DNA of 64,000 nt from Allobosea sp. UNC402CLCol (GCF_000745475.1 NZ_JQJJ01000009.1:1-64000); one strand, 5' to 3'. Counted from the first letter of the stretch, positions 19,515 to 28,437 are shown. The notes: generated by a model from the sequence alone, not told the origin. Numbers and translations are program-made.

Positions 19515-20578
19515 CCCTTCATCAGCCCCCTGGCGGCCAGCCGCTGCGCAGCATCGACGCGCTCGTCGAGGCCGGGCTTGCCGCGCCCGCGCGCCGTGAA
19601 GCCCTGCAGAAGGTGGCGGAGCGCTATGCCGTCTCGGTGACATCAGCCGTCGCCGGATTGATCGATCCCACTGACCCGGCCGATCCGATTGCGCGCCAGT
19701 TCATTCCCGATGCCGCCGAACTCACGACGCTGCCGCAGGAACTGGCCGATCCGATCGGCGACGACGCTCATTCCCCGGTCGAGGGCGTGGTCCATCGCTA
19801 TCCCGACCGCGCCTTGCTCAAGCTCGTCCATGCCTGCCCGGTCTATTGCCGCTTCTGCTTCCGCCGCGAGATGGTCGGCCCCGGCGGTGACGCGCTGACC
19901 GGCGCCAAGCTCGACGCAGCGCTCGCCTATCTCGCCTCCCATCCCGAGATCTGGGAGGTGATCATGACCGGCGGCGACCCCTTCATCCTCTCCGCCCGCC
20001 GCATCCGCGAGGTGGCGAAACGCCTCGCCGCGATCCCGCATATCAAGGTCGCGCGCTGGCACACCCGCGTGCCCGTCGTCGATCCCGCCCGGATCACGCC
20101 GGACTATGCGAGGGCGCTGCGCATCCCCGGCAAGGCGAGCTATATCGCCATCCACGCCAACCATCCGCGCGAATTTACGGACGACGCCCGCGCCGCGATC
20201 GCGACGCTGGCCGATGCCGGCCATGTGCTGCTCAGCCAGTCCGTGCTGCTCAAGGGCGTCAATGCCGATGTCGAGACGCTGGGTGCCCTGATGCGCGCCT
20301 TCGTCGAGAACCGGATCAAGCCCTATTACCTGCACCATCCCGACCTCGCGCCCGGCACCTCGCATTTCCGCCTGACGCTGGAGGAGGGGCAGGCACTGGT
20401 CAAAAGCCTGCGCGGCCATCTTTCGGGGCTGTGCCAGCCGACCTATATCCTCGACATTCCCGGCGGCGCCGGCAAGATTCCGGTCGGTCCCGCCTTCCTT
20501 TCCGGCTGCGAGACGCCCGGCGTGGAGGCCATCGCCGAAGACCGACAGGGTGGGCGGCATCTCTATCCGCCCGTCTGA
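19511..20578 (+). CDS. epmB: EF-P beta-lysylation protein EpmB (lysine 2,3-aminomutase-like)
   Basis: 355 residues of the radical-SAM KamA family. The cluster motif CxxxCxxC is in ACPVYCRFCFRREM. The PLP lysine should be in the C-terminal part, where GGAGKIPVGP fits the family pattern. EpmB converts L-lysine to (R)-beta-lysine for EpmA. It is coupled to epmA by a 4-base overlap and is divergent from efp, so the modification pathway is complete except for the hydroxylase EpmC, which I do not see here. Confidence 0.93.
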   Translation: MTLHQPPGGQPLRSIDALVEAGLAAPARREALQKVAERYAVSVTSAVAGLIDPTDPADPIARQFIPDAAELTTLPQELADPIGDDAHSPVEGVVHRYPDRALLKLVHACPVYCRFCFRREMVGPGGDALTGAKLDAALAYLASHPEIWEVIMTGGDPFILSARRIREVAKRLAAIPHIKVARWHTRVPVVDPARITPDYARALRIPGKASYIAIHANHPREFTDDARAAIATLADAGHVLLSQSVLLKGVNADVETLGALMRAFVENRIKPYYLHHPDLAPGTSHFRLTLEEGQALVKSLRGHLSGLCQPTYILDIPGGAGKIPVGPAFLSGCETPGVEAIAEDRQGGRHLYPPV

Positions 20579-20594
20579 TACGAAGGATATCGAC

Positions 20595-21260
20595 ATGCAG
20601 GACAAGCTGCCGCTCGCGATCGTCTCCGACATCGCCTGCCCCTGGTGCTTCATCGGCAAGACGCGGCTGGAAACGGCGCTCGCCCAGTTCGGCCTGAACG
20701 AGCGCTTCACCATCACCTGGCTGCCCTATGAGCTCAACCCGGAGATGCCCGAGGCGGGCATGGACCGCACGCAGTATCTCGACACCAAGTTCGGTCCCGG
20801 CAAGCGCCGGGAGATCGAGCTTCGGCTGTCGGAGGCGGCGCTGGAGAGCGGCGTCACCTTCAACTGGGCGAAGGTGACGAAGAGCGTCAACACGCGCATG
20901 GCCCATATGCTGGTGGCGGCCGCCTCCACCGTCCAGCGCGGCGGCGACATGACGGCGGCCTTGTTCAAGGCCTATTGGCAGGAGGGGCGCGACATCGGCG
21001 ATCTCGAGACGCTGGTCCAGATCGCCGTCGAGCAGGGCTTCGACGAGCAGGCCGCGCGCGACGAACTCGCCAATGACGAATTGCGCGAGACCGTGATCGG
21101 GCTTGAGAACCACGCCCGCGAAGTCGGCGTCACCGGCGTGCCGTTCTTCATCGTCGACGGCAAGCTCGCCGTCTCCGGCGCGCAGCCCCCGGATGTCTGG
21201 GCGCAGGTCTTCCAGCAGGTGCTGGCCGCGCAGCAGCAGCCCGAGATGCCGGAGTTCTGA
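20595..21260 (+). CDS. DsbA-family oxidoreductase, FrnE-like
   Basis: 221 residues from the ATG at 20595, which has GAAGGA 7 bases upstream. The thioredoxin-fold active site is CPWC in SDIACPWCFIGKTRLETAL, as in the FrnE/2-hydroxychromene isomerase branch. The cis-Pro loop is GVTGVPFFIVDGKLAVSGAQ. There is no signal peptide, so it is cytosolic. FrnE-like proteins have been linked to oxidative stress and disulfide exchange; the substrate here is unknown. It follows epmB closely (16 bases) and may be co-transcribed. Confidence 0.9.
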   Translation: MQDKLPLAIVSDIACPWCFIGKTRLETALAQFGLNERFTITWLPYELNPEMPEAGMDRTQYLDTKFGPGKRREIELRLSEAALESGVTFNWAKVTKSVNTRMAHMLVAAASTVQRGGDMTAALFKAYWQEGRDIGDLETLVQIAVEQGFDEQAARDELANDELRETVIGLENHAREVGVTGVPFFIVDGKLAVSGAQPPDVWAQVFQQVLAAQQQPEMPEF

Positions 21261-21284
21261 AGCGCTCCGGCGGCCGGTTCCGGC

Positions 21285-21677
21285 CTATCGTTTTCGGGTG
21301 GCGCCGTTCAGGGCCGCGGCCGCGCCGATGAGCGCTTTGAAGGCGCCTTCGTCGAGCGTCTCGCTCTCGTGGATATCGATCGCGCGCCTGACATTGCCGT
21401 CGAGGCTGGAATTGAACAGGCCGGCGGGATCGTCGAGCGAAGCGCCTTTCGCGAAGGTGAGCTTCACGACGGTCTTGTAGGTCTCGCCGGTGCAGAGGAT
21501 TCCGTCCCGGGACCAGACCGGGACGCCCCGCCATTTCCACTCCTCGGCAACGTCCGGAACCGCCTCCTTGATGAGCTTGCGGATGCGGGCCAGCGTCGGG
21601 CCGCGCCAATCGTCCAGCTCCGCGATCCGTGCGTCGATCAGCTCGGATGGGGATGCGCCGGTTTCGGCCTTGCTCAT
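21285..21677 (-). CDS. DUF1801 family protein
   Basis: About 130 residues from the ATG at 21677 (AAGGGAAAGG upstream); an in-frame ATG at 21734 is less likely. The family core is EEWKWRGVPVWSRDGILCTG and KLTFAKGASLDDPAGLFNSS, a YdhG-type alpha/beta fold of unknown biochemical role. It faces the DsbA-like gene convergently. Confidence 0.83.
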   Translation of the reverse strand: MSKAETGASPSELIDARIAELDDWRGPTLARIRKLIKEAVPDVAEEWKWRGVPVWSRDGILCTGETYKTVVKLTFAKGASLDDPAGLFNSSLDGNVRRAIDIHESETLDEGAFKALIGAAAALNGATRKR

Positions 21678-21742
21678 GATGCGCCGCCTTTCCCTTCGTT
21701 CTTCGCCTGCGCTCGATGCCTGTCGAAGGTCCATAACAGTTT

Positions 21743-22516
21743 CTAGCGGCCGAACTGAGCCGTCAGGTGGATCAGCGCCGGGGCACCCAGCGCGACGCCC
21801 GAGAGAAACAGCAGCGCGAAGACGATCTGCCTCATGGCGCGCTGCGACAGCGGCGGCGGGTAGCGCCGTGCCAGATGCGTGGCCATCATCACGACGGGGA
21901 CGGCGATCAGGCCGGTGAGCGTCGAGGCTGACGGAACCTGGCCCGAGGCTGCGACCATTCCGGTGCGGACCGTGGCATTGAGCGCGAAGATGGTGACGAG
22001 GGTTTCCCGGATCGTCGCGAGCGCCAGCGGCTGCCGGTAGAGGTGGTAGACCAGCGGCGGCCCCGAGGTCGAGAACATGCCGCCCATCAATCCGGCGACG
22101 CCGCCGAAGAACAGAAAGCTGAAACGGCCCGATTCGCGCTGGAGCGGCTGAGGCTTGCGTGCGAGCTGGAGGCTCGAGACGATGATGGTGAGGCCCAGCG
22201 CAACCCGCAGGACATCGGCGCGGCTATCCGCCAGCCAGATCAGCAGCTCATAGCCGAGGACGAGGCAGGGCAGGCTCGCGACCGTGACCAGCCCGAATGT
22301 CCGCCAGGCGACGTCGCGCCAGCCTTTCAGCAGCATCTGGCAGGCATTGACCAGGGTCAGCACGCTGACGAGCATGGCCGCATCGGGGAGGGACAGCAGG
22401 CCCGTCAGGCCGACCCCGCCCATGGTGATGAGCCCGAAGGCGAAGCCCGTCAGCGTCTGGGCATAGGCCGCGACGCCCGTCAGCAGCAGGAAGCCGGTCA
22501 GCGCGGTCCATGACAT
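21743..22516 (-). CDS. TauE/SafE family sulfite/organosulfur exporter
   Basis: 257 residues with about eight membrane segments. The two-repeat architecture of the family shows as GVAAYAQTLTGFAFGLI in the first half and GGVAGLMGGMFSTSGPPLVYHLY in the second. Such proteins export sulfite, sulfoacetate or related anions; the substrate is not predictable. The ATG at 22516 has GGAGG about 10 bases upstream; the frame extends further upstream but without hydrophobic or conserved sequence. Confidence 0.88.
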   Translation of the reverse strand: MSWTALTGFLLLTGVAAYAQTLTGFAFGLITMGGVGLTGLLSLPDAAMLVSVLTLVNACQMLLKGWRDVAWRTFGLVTVASLPCLVLGYELLIWLADSRADVLRVALGLTIIVSSLQLARKPQPLQRESGRFSFLFFGGVAGLMGGMFSTSGPPLVYHLYRQPLALATIRETLVTIFALNATVRTGMVAASGQVPSASTLTGLIAVPVVMMATHLARRYPPPLSQRAMRQIVFALLFLSGVALGAPALIHLTAQFGR

Positions 22517-22697
22517 CGTGAGGCGGCCTCCGGAAGAGCGGAGAACGACGCCTAGAGGATTGGCCCGTTTTGGGGAATATTGTTTTCGGAAAAGCACCAA
22601 TGCGTAGGAGATTGTTCTGCGAGGCGTCGCGGTGGCTTGCGCCCTTGCCTCCTGCTTCGAATCATGCGCCTTCCCTCGAAACTCAGGGAGCCGCCAG

Positions 22698-23402
22698 ATG
22701 CAGAAGATCAACGATGTCCGCGACCGCCTGATCGTCGCCCTCGACGTGCCGACAGTCTGGGACGCCTACCGCCTCGTCTCGACGCTGGGCGACGGCGTGA
22801 CCTTCTACAAGATCGGTTATCGCCTCGCCTTCGCCGGTGGGCTCGACCTCGCGCGCCAGCTCGTCGCCGAGGGCAAGAAGGTCTTCCTCGATCTCAAGCT
22901 GCACGACATCGGCAACACCGTGACCGAAGGCGTGGAATCGCTGACCAAGCTCGGCGTCACCTTCCTCACCGTCCACGCCTATCCGCAGACCATGCGCGGC
23001 GCGGTCGAGGGCCGGGGCGACGCGGCGCTGAAGCTCCTCGCGGTCACGGCGCTGACCTCCTATGACGACGGCGATTTGCGCGATGCTGGCTATGGGCTTG
23101 CGGTGCGCGATCTCGTGCGGCTGCGCGCCGAACAGGCCCGCATCGCCGGCATCGACGGCATCGTCTGCTCGGCGGCCGAAACCGAGATCGTTCGTGACGT
23201 GATCGGCAAGGATATGCTCATCGTCACGCCGGGCATCCGCCCGTCCGGCAGTGCTGCCGGCGACCAGAAGCGCACGCTGACACCGGCCGAGGCGATCCGC
23301 ATCGGCGCCGACCATCTCGTCGTCGGGCGTCCCATCGTCCGCGCGGCAGACCCGCGTGCGGCGGCGGGCGCGGTCATGGACGAGATCGTCGCGGCTTCGT
23401 AA
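22698..23402 (+). CDS. pyrF: Orotidine 5'-phosphate decarboxylase
   Basis: 234 residues. The catalytic Asp-Lys-Asp array is in [15 protein letters not shown], the phosphate-binding segment is VTPGIRPSG, and the C-terminal loop is [10 protein letters not shown]. It makes UMP in the last step of de novo pyrimidine synthesis. GGGAG lies 8 bases before the ATG at 22698. pyrD, another gene of the pathway, is at 47.5 kb. Two DUF1330 genes follow closely. Confidence 0.96.
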   Translation: MQKINDVRDRLIVALDVPTVWDAYRLVSTLGDGVTFYKIGYRLAFAGGLDLARQLVAEGKKVFLDLKLHDIGNTVTEGVESLTKLGVTFLTVHAYPQTMRGAVEGRGDAALKLLAVTALTSYDDGDLRDAGYGLAVRDLVRLRAEQARIAGIDGIVCSAAETEIVRDVIGKDMLIVTPGIRPSGSAAGDQKRTLTPAEAIRIGADHLVVGRPIVRAADPRAAAGAVMDEIVAAS

Positions 23403-23439
23403 TCTCCGCCCGAAACCGATTCAGCGAACGGATTGCACC

Positions 23440-23727
23440 ATGCCCAAGGGATATGTCATCGGCCGCGCCAAGGTCACCGACGCGACCAAATGGGCGGCCT
23501 ATGCCGCCAAGTCCTCCGAGGTGATGAAGATCTATGGCGGCACGCCGATCGTGCGCGGCGGCCAGATGACGGTGGGCGAAGGCGAGGGCCGCGCTCGCAA
23601 TGTCGTCATCGAGTTCAATGATTTCGCCTCGGCGCGCGCCTATCTGTTCTCGCCGGAATATGCGGAGGCCCGCAAGCTGCGTGAAGGTGCGGGCGAGATC
23701 GACCTCGTCGCGGTCGAGGGGGCCTGA
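23440..23727 (+). CDS. DUF1330 family protein, first of a tandem pair
   Basis: 95 residues of the ferredoxin-like (dimeric alpha/beta barrel) DUF1330 family: MPKGYVIGRAKVTD, YGGTPIVRGG, and a FNDFASARAYLFSPEYAEAR block ending in EIDLVAVEG. The function of these small cytosolic proteins is unknown. It starts 37 bases after pyrF and stops 3 bases before its paralogue, so the three are probably one transcript. Confidence 0.88.
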   Translation: MPKGYVIGRAKVTDATKWAAYAAKSSEVMKIYGGTPIVRGGQMTVGEGEGRARNVVIEFNDFASARAYLFSPEYAEARKLREGAGEIDLVAVEGA

Positions 23728-23730
23728 GCC

Positions 23731-24039
23731 ATGGCGAAGGGTTACTGGATCGCACGCGTCGACGTCGAGAATGACGAGGCTTACGCCAAGTACCGTTCGC
23801 TGAACGCCGTCGCCTTCGCCAAATACGGCGCGAAGTTCCTCGTTCGCGGCGGCGAGTACAAGCTCGCCCGCGGCGAGGGCCGCAAGCACAACGTCGTCCT
23901 CGAGTTCAAGGACGAGGAGACGGCCCGCGCCTGCTACGCCTCGCCGGAATATCAGGAGGCGGTGAAGCATCTCAGCGCCGCCGGCAAGTCCGATCTCGTC
24001 ATCATCGGCGGCTATGACGGCCCGCAGCCGGGCGAGTGA
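23731..24039 (+). CDS. DUF1330 family protein, second of a tandem pair
   Basis: 102 residues, related to the preceding gene product throughout: MAKGYWIARVDV, FLVRGGEYKLARGEGRKHNV and EETARACYASPEYQEAVKH line up with the same blocks. The two have diverged well below identity, so the duplication is old. The pair may form a heterodimer, since the family fold dimerises; this is inference. It ends 69 bases before the anmK start. Confidence 0.88.
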   Translation: MAKGYWIARVDVENDEAYAKYRSLNAVAFAKYGAKFLVRGGEYKLARGEGRKHNVVLEFKDEETARACYASPEYQEAVKHLSAAGKSDLVIIGGYDGPQPGE

Positions 24040-24108
24040 GCTGAATCCGAATTCCGGGTCTCTCTTCGGTCGCCCGGGATGTCATCGCAGCACTGCAAGG
24101 AGCCGCAG

Positions 24109-25230
24109 GTGGCGGATCGTCTCTCTGACCCGTCCGCAATCCTGACCGCCATCGGCGTGATCAGCGGCACCTCGATGGATGCCATCGACGTGTCGCTGGT
24201 GACGAGCGACGGGCGCGACCGGCTCTCCTTCGGTCCCGGCGCCTCCTATCCCTATCGCGACGAGACGCGCCGCGCCCTGCAGGCTGTCATCGCCGATGCC
24301 GAACGCGCCTCCTCCGAGCCTCTGACGGAGCTCGAGGCGGCGGTCACAGCCGATCATCTCGCCGCCATCCGCAGCTATGCCGAGGAGCAGGGGCTCGGTC
24401 TCGGCAGCGTCGATCTCGTCGGGCTGCACGGCCAGACGATCTATCATCGCCCGGAGCGCCGCTTCACCCGCCAGCTCATCGACGGGCAAGCCGTGGCCGA
24501 TGCGCTCGGCATCCCCACGGTGGACCGTTTCCGCGATGCCGATGTCGCGGCCGGTGGCGAAGGCGCCCCCTTCGCGCCGCTCTACCACCGCGCGCTGGTG
24601 CAGGGGCTGGAGCAGCCGGTGATGGTGCTGAATCTCGGCGGGGTCGGCAATGTCACCTATGTCGACGGCGACACCGTCATCGCCTTCGACACCGGGCCGG
24701 CCAGCGCGATCCTCGACGACTTCATGCTGCGCCGGCTCGGCCGCCCCTACGATGCCGACGGCGCGCTTGCCGCAAGCGGCAGGGTCCATGACGATCTCGT
24801 CGCCGGCTTCATGGCCAATCCCTATTTCGACAGGCCGGCGCCGAAATCGCTGGACCGCAACGATTTTCACCGCCGCGCTCGGACAGTCGAGCCGCTCTCG
24901 GACGCCGACGGGGCCGCGACGCTCGCCGCCTTCACCACGGAAAGCATTGTCGCGGCGCTGCGCCATGTCCCGGTCGCGCCGCGGCGCTGGCTCGTCGGCG
25001 GCGGCGGCCGGCTCAACCGGCATTTCATGGAAAGGCTCGGCCAGCGCCTGGGCGTGCCGGTCGAGCCAGTCGAGGCCGTCGGCTGGAACGGCGATGCGCT
25101 GGAGGCGCAGATCTTCGCCTATTTCGCGATCCGCTCTGTCCGTGGCCTGCCCCTCAGCCTGCCTTCGACCACGGGCGTGCCGCAGCCGCTGACCGGCGGG
25201 CATCTGCACCGGCCGGCCGTCTCAGTCTAA
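24109..25230 (+). CDS. anmK: Anhydro-N-acetylmuramic acid kinase
   Basis: 373 residues from a GTG at 24109, preferred because a perfect AAGGAG lies 6 bases upstream; an in-frame ATG at 24079 would add ten residues. Motifs of the ASKHA-fold kinase are AIGVISGTSMDAIDV, VDLVGLHGQTIYHRP, NLGGVGNVTYVDGD, AFDTGPASAILDDF and RWLVGGGGRLNRHFM. It phosphorylates 1,6-anhydroMurNAc to MurNAc-6-phosphate in cell-wall recycling. The C-terminal EAVGWNGDALEAQIFAYFAI is typical. Confidence 0.95.
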   Translation: MADRLSDPSAILTAIGVISGTSMDAIDVSLVTSDGRDRLSFGPGASYPYRDETRRALQAVIADAERASSEPLTELEAAVTADHLAAIRSYAEEQGLGLGSVDLVGLHGQTIYHRPERRFTRQLIDGQAVADALGIPTVDRFRDADVAAGGEGAPFAPLYHRALVQGLEQPVMVLNLGGVGNVTYVDGDTVIAFDTGPASAILDDFMLRRLGRPYDADGALAASGRVHDDLVAGFMANPYFDRPAPKSLDRNDFHRRARTVEPLSDADGAATLAAFTTESIVAALRHVPVAPRRWLVGGGGRLNRHFMERLGQRLGVPVEPVEAVGWNGDALEAQIFAYFAIRSVRGLPLSLPSTTGVPQPLTGGHLHRPAVSV

Positions 25231-25345
25231 AAACCCGTCTTCTCCGTCATTTGGATGATGAAGATTTAGGCTGAAGCTGACTAATTTTGCCCTGTGCTCC
25301 TGAACGAGCCAGCCCGCGAAGCAAAAGCGCTTCGCCGAACTGTTC

Positions 25346-26485
25346 TCAACGAGAGCGGAGGGGGAGGTCCGCGCTGCGCAGCAGGGAGACGAGCTGGCTT
25401 TGCTGGCGGGTGTCGGTCTTCTGAAAAATCCGCGCCAGATGGGTCCGTGCGGTCGAGATCCTGACGCGTTGAGCAGCGGCCGCTTCCGTCAGTGACAATC
25501 CGCTCGCCAGGGCGGAGGCAAATTTGGCTTCGGTTTCGGTCAGGTCGAAGAGCTGGCGCGAGCAGGCGACGATGTCGGTCGCCATCTCGAGCCGGCGCAA
25601 CGCGATCATGACCTTGCTGTGCGATCCAGCGGGCGCGAGGGAGAGGGCCGCAGGCATGACGCAGGCAGACAGCGAATGAGCGCGGTCGTCGCCCCGCAGA
25701 ATCAGGCTGCTACGCTGCTGGCCCAGCGGGTCGCGGCCGCCATGCGCCGCGGCCTCGACCAGTTGCCTGAACTGCCGGTGGTCGCTCGGCTGACGGGCGA
25801 AGACGCGCCCCTGCCGGAGCGAGAGCGCTCCGTCGGGCTCGGCCAAAATCTCGTCGGCGCCTTCATTCGCGTAGATGATGCGCAGGTCCTGATCGACGAT
25901 GACGATGCCCATGGCGAGGCTGTCGAGGGCGCCGCGCGCCTCGTCCCGCTGGATCGCGACCCGGCCGAGATGGCGCCGGACCTCGGCGATCCGCCGCAGG
26001 ACCGGATAGAGCTTGCCGAGCAGGGCGACGTCCTCCCGATCGAACCCCTCCTGGTGGCGGCCGCGCTGCACGTCGAAGAACCAGAACGCCTCGCCATTCT
26101 CCGCGAGGCGGCAGGCCATGCCGCCATGCATGTCCTGCGGCTGCATCCATTCCTGCCAGATGCGGCTGCTGTGCAGCCTTTCGCGGCCGTAGACCTCATG
26201 GTCGTGATAGACTTGGCCGAGAGGGATGTTGCGCAGGGCAAAGCCCATCTCGACGAAATCCTGCGCGAGGTCGCCGAAGCACCGCGCCTGCAGGGCCTCG
26301 TCGACATTGGTGGCATAGGCCACCCAGTCCTCGGGATTCGGTCCGACACTGGCGAAACAGGCTTTCGAGCCATTGAAGAGCTGTCGCAGCGTTTCGGCGG
26401 CGGCAGGCATCTGCTCTTCATCCATCGCTCCGCTCAGGAGCTGATCGACGGCGGACATGACGGTATCGAGATTCGGTGCCGGCAT
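25346..26485 (-). CDS. PAS/LuxR-type transcriptional regulator
   Basis: 379 residues from the ATG at 26485 (GAGG 8 bases upstream). The N-terminal ~180 residues are an unassigned, possibly GAF-like sensor region. A PAS-like segment follows (about 190-230: GIVIVDQDLRIIYANEGADEI). The C-terminal LuxR HTH (about 312-375) reads LTETEAKFASALASGLSLTE, then RVRISTARTHLARIFQKTD. The HTH closely resembles that of the gene at 28561, so the two are paralogues. There is no phosphoacceptor domain, so regulation is probably by ligand. A repeated motif at 26563-26584 lies about 80 bases upstream. Confidence 0.85.
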   Translation of the reverse strand: MPAPNLDTVMSAVDQLLSGAMDEEQMPAAAETLRQLFNGSKACFASVGPNPEDWVAYATNVDEALQARCFGDLAQDFVEMGFALRNIPLGQVYHDHEVYGRERLHSSRIWQEWMQPQDMHGGMACRLAENGEAFWFFDVQRGRHQEGFDREDVALLGKLYPVLRRIAEVRRHLGRVAIQRDEARGALDSLAMGIVIVDQDLRIIYANEGADEILAEPDGALSLRQGRVFARQPSDHRQFRQLVEAAAHGGRDPLGQQRSSLILRGDDRAHSLSACVMPAALSLAPAGSHSKVMIALRRLEMATDIVACSRQLFDLTETEAKFASALASGLSLTEAAAAQRVRISTARTHLARIFQKTDTRQQSQLVSLLRSADLPLRSR

Positions 26486-26562
26486 GACGCTACCTCGCTC
26501 GCGACAGCTGCCGGGGCCCGGCGGCAGCAACGTCAAGCTAGCAGGACGCGTCGCTTTCGTGA

Positions 26563-26584
26563 AGTCCAAAAGCAATCCAAAAAT
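26563..26584. promoter_or_regulatory. 11-bp direct repeat upstream of the first LuxR-type gene
   Basis: Two tandem 11-bp units, AGTCCAAAAGC and AATCCAAAAAT, lie 78-99 bases upstream of the minus-strand gene starting at 26485. The same arrangement (AGTCCAATACC, AGTCCAAAAAA) is found at 28416-28437, ahead of the paralogous gene. One helical turn between units suggests a protein binding side by side. Confidence 0.45.
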
Positions 26585-26607
26585 TTAGCAGGCTGTCGAT
26601 CGCTCAA

Positions 26608-27552
26608 TCAGCTCTTGCCGAGCAGCGCCCGAATGGCCTCGCCTGTCGGCAAGGCGTCGAACACGCCATGGCGTGTCGTCGTCAGCGCCCCGGCCGCGGC
26701 AGCCAGCCGCAGAGCCTCGGCGAGGCCGTGTTTCCGGGCTAGGCTGACGCCAAGCGTCGCGGCGAAGGCATCCCCCGCGCCGAGCGCATCGACGGTGGCG
26801 ACGGCGATGCCGGCCTGCGAGAGCGCCGCTCCGTCGCGGGGGGCGGCGACGGCACCGGCAGCGCCCCGCGTCATGACGACGAGGTCGGGCCCCAGCGCCA
26901 TGATGGCCGGCGCCAGCGTGCCCGCGAAGTGGGCGGGATCGACCGTGATGGCCGGGTCGCGGCCGATGGCGGCGGCAAGGTCTCCGGCTTCGGTTTCGTT
27001 GACGATGAGGATGCTGGTCCGCTGCAGGATTTCAGGAGTGATCGGCCGGAACGGCGAGGGGTTGAGCAATGTCGGGACGCCGGCCCGCCGGGCGATGTCG
27101 AAGGTTTCGGCAACCGCCTCGTCGGAGGTCTCGAATTGTGCCAATGCGAGAGCCGCGCCGGCGATGGCGCCGGCGCGTTCGCGGATATGCGCGCGGGTGA
27201 TCGCGAAATTGACGCCGCTGGCAATCGCCACGCTGGTCTCACCGCGCTGGTCGATGAAGCCGACGCCACTGCCGGTCGGCCCGGCGATCTCGACGAGCAT
27301 GGCCTGCGGCAGATCGGCGCGCTGCAGCGCCGGAGCGGCGAAGGCCGCGGCCAGATCGTCGCCGATCGCGAGGAGCCCATCGACCGTCATGCCGAGCCGT
27401 CGGGCCATGATCGCGAGATTGAGGCCCTTGCCGCCGGGTTCGATCGTTACGATTTCGGCAGCGAGCGCCTCGCCGGGGCGCGGCACGCGCGGCACTGTTG
27501 CCGTGCAGGCAACCACGAAGCTTCCGAGCACGAAGACAGGCCGGTCGGTCAT
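26608..27552 (-). CDS. PfkB-family carbohydrate kinase, ribokinase-like
   Basis: 314 residues from the ATG at 27552. PfkB signature 1 is in IVTIEPGGKGLNLAIMARRL and signature 2 (catalytic Asp) in VDALGAGDAFAATLGVSLA. The gene LNPSPFRP substrate-side segment and IVNETEAGDLAA nucleotide-side segment are also ribokinase-like. The sugar is not predictable. It is divergent from a GntR/UTRA regulator only 50 bases away, which probably controls it and binds its substrate or product. Confidence 0.9.
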   Translation of the reverse strand: MTDRPVFVLGSFVVACTATVPRVPRPGEALAAEIVTIEPGGKGLNLAIMARRLGMTVDGLLAIGDDLAAAFAAPALQRADLPQAMLVEIAGPTGSGVGFIDQRGETSVAIASGVNFAITRAHIRERAGAIAGAALALAQFETSDEAVAETFDIARRAGVPTLLNPSPFRPITPEILQRTSILIVNETEAGDLAAAIGRDPAITVDPAHFAGTLAPAIMALGPDLVVMTRGAAGAVAAPRDGAALSQAGIAVATVDALGAGDAFAATLGVSLARKHGLAEALRLAAAAGALTTTRHGVFDALPTGEAIRALLGKS

Positions 27553-27602
27553 GGCGTTTGATTTCCCCGCTCGACTGCTGCTACCCGGGTTGTGCCACAC
27601 TC

Positions 27603-28385
27603 ATGCAACCATCGACAGAGCTTGAATTGCCTACGCCCAAGCCGGTGTTCCAGGACCTGCTGGACCTACGCGACGACACGGCCAAACCGCTTTATCAGCA
27701 GTTGGAAGACCAGCTGACGCGGCTGATCGGCGACGGCACCTTGCCGCCTGGCACGACGCTGCCGGCCGAACGGCAATTGGCCGAACGGCTGAAGATCAGC
27801 CGCACCACCGTGCAGCGCTCGTACAACGCCTTGCGGGAAAGGAAGCTGCTCAGCGCGCAGGGGCGCCTCGGCTCCATCGTGCAAGGGCCGGGGCCGCGTC
27901 TGCACCCCGGCATGGACCGGCTGAAGGGCTTCACCGAGGAGATGCGCGAGCTGGGGCGCGTTCCGTCGTCGCGCATTCTCGAACGGGAGATCGTGAACGA
28001 CCGCTCCATCGCTTCGATCTTCGGCCACTCCTCGCATATCGATCTCCTCAAGCTCGTGCGCGTCCGCTCGGGCGACGGGATGCCGATGTCGCGCGAGATC
28101 GCCTGGTACAATCTCGAGCGGGCTCCCGGGCTGGCGCAGGCCGATCTCAGCGGCTCGGTCTATGCGATGCTGGCCGATCTCGGAGCGCCCCTCATCCGCT
28201 GCGACCAGACGATCGAGGCGGCTGCGCCGACGCCGGAAGAATGCGCGATCTTCGGCTTCGAGAGGCCGGTTCCGTGCCTGCTGATCAAGCGCCGCAGCTA
28301 TGGCGCCGATGGCGAGATGCTGGAATATGTCGAGGGCCTGTTCCGCGGCGACAGCTACACTTACCGGCTCTCGCTCCATATTTGA
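27603..28385 (+). CDS. GntR-family (HutC/UTRA) transcriptional regulator
   Basis: 260 residues. The winged HTH (about 30-95) includes KPLYQQLEDQLTRLIGDGTL, LPAERQLAERLKISRTTVQR and the wing GRLGSIVQG. The UTRA effector domain (about 105-258) shows LLKLVRVRSGDGMPMSREIAW and IFGFERPVPCLLIKRRSYG. HutC-type GntR proteins bind sugars or amino-acid derivatives and repress nearby catabolic genes. The divergent PfkB kinase is the natural target. The ATG at 27603 is taken because the UTRA-GntR N-terminus starts soon after. Confidence 0.9.
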   Translation: MQPSTELELPTPKPVFQDLLDLRDDTAKPLYQQLEDQLTRLIGDGTLPPGTTLPAERQLAERLKISRTTVQRSYNALRERKLLSAQGRLGSIVQGPGPRLHPGMDRLKGFTEEMRELGRVPSSRILEREIVNDRSIASIFGHSSHIDLLKLVRVRSGDGMPMSREIAWYNLERAPGLAQADLSGSVYAMLADLGAPLIRCDQTIEAAAPTPEECAIFGFERPVPCLLIKRRSYGADGEMLEYVEGLFRGDSYTYRLSLHI

Positions 28386-28415
28386 CGGCGGCGGCAGGTC
28401 GCTCGCATTTTAATC

Positions 28416-28437
28416 AGTCCAATACCAGTCCAAAAAA
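28416..28437. promoter_or_regulatory. 11-bp direct repeat upstream of the second LuxR-type gene
   Basis: Tandem units AGTCCAATACC and AGTCCAAAAAA lie 31 bases after the GntR stop and about 125 bases before the LuxR-type gene at 28561. They match the paired units at 26563-26584 in sequence, spacing and orientation relative to the plus strand. Confidence 0.45.

Noticed and set aside
25619..27625. 668-codon open frame on the plus strand
   Set aside because: Antisense to the LuxR-type and PfkB genes, both with intact family motifs.
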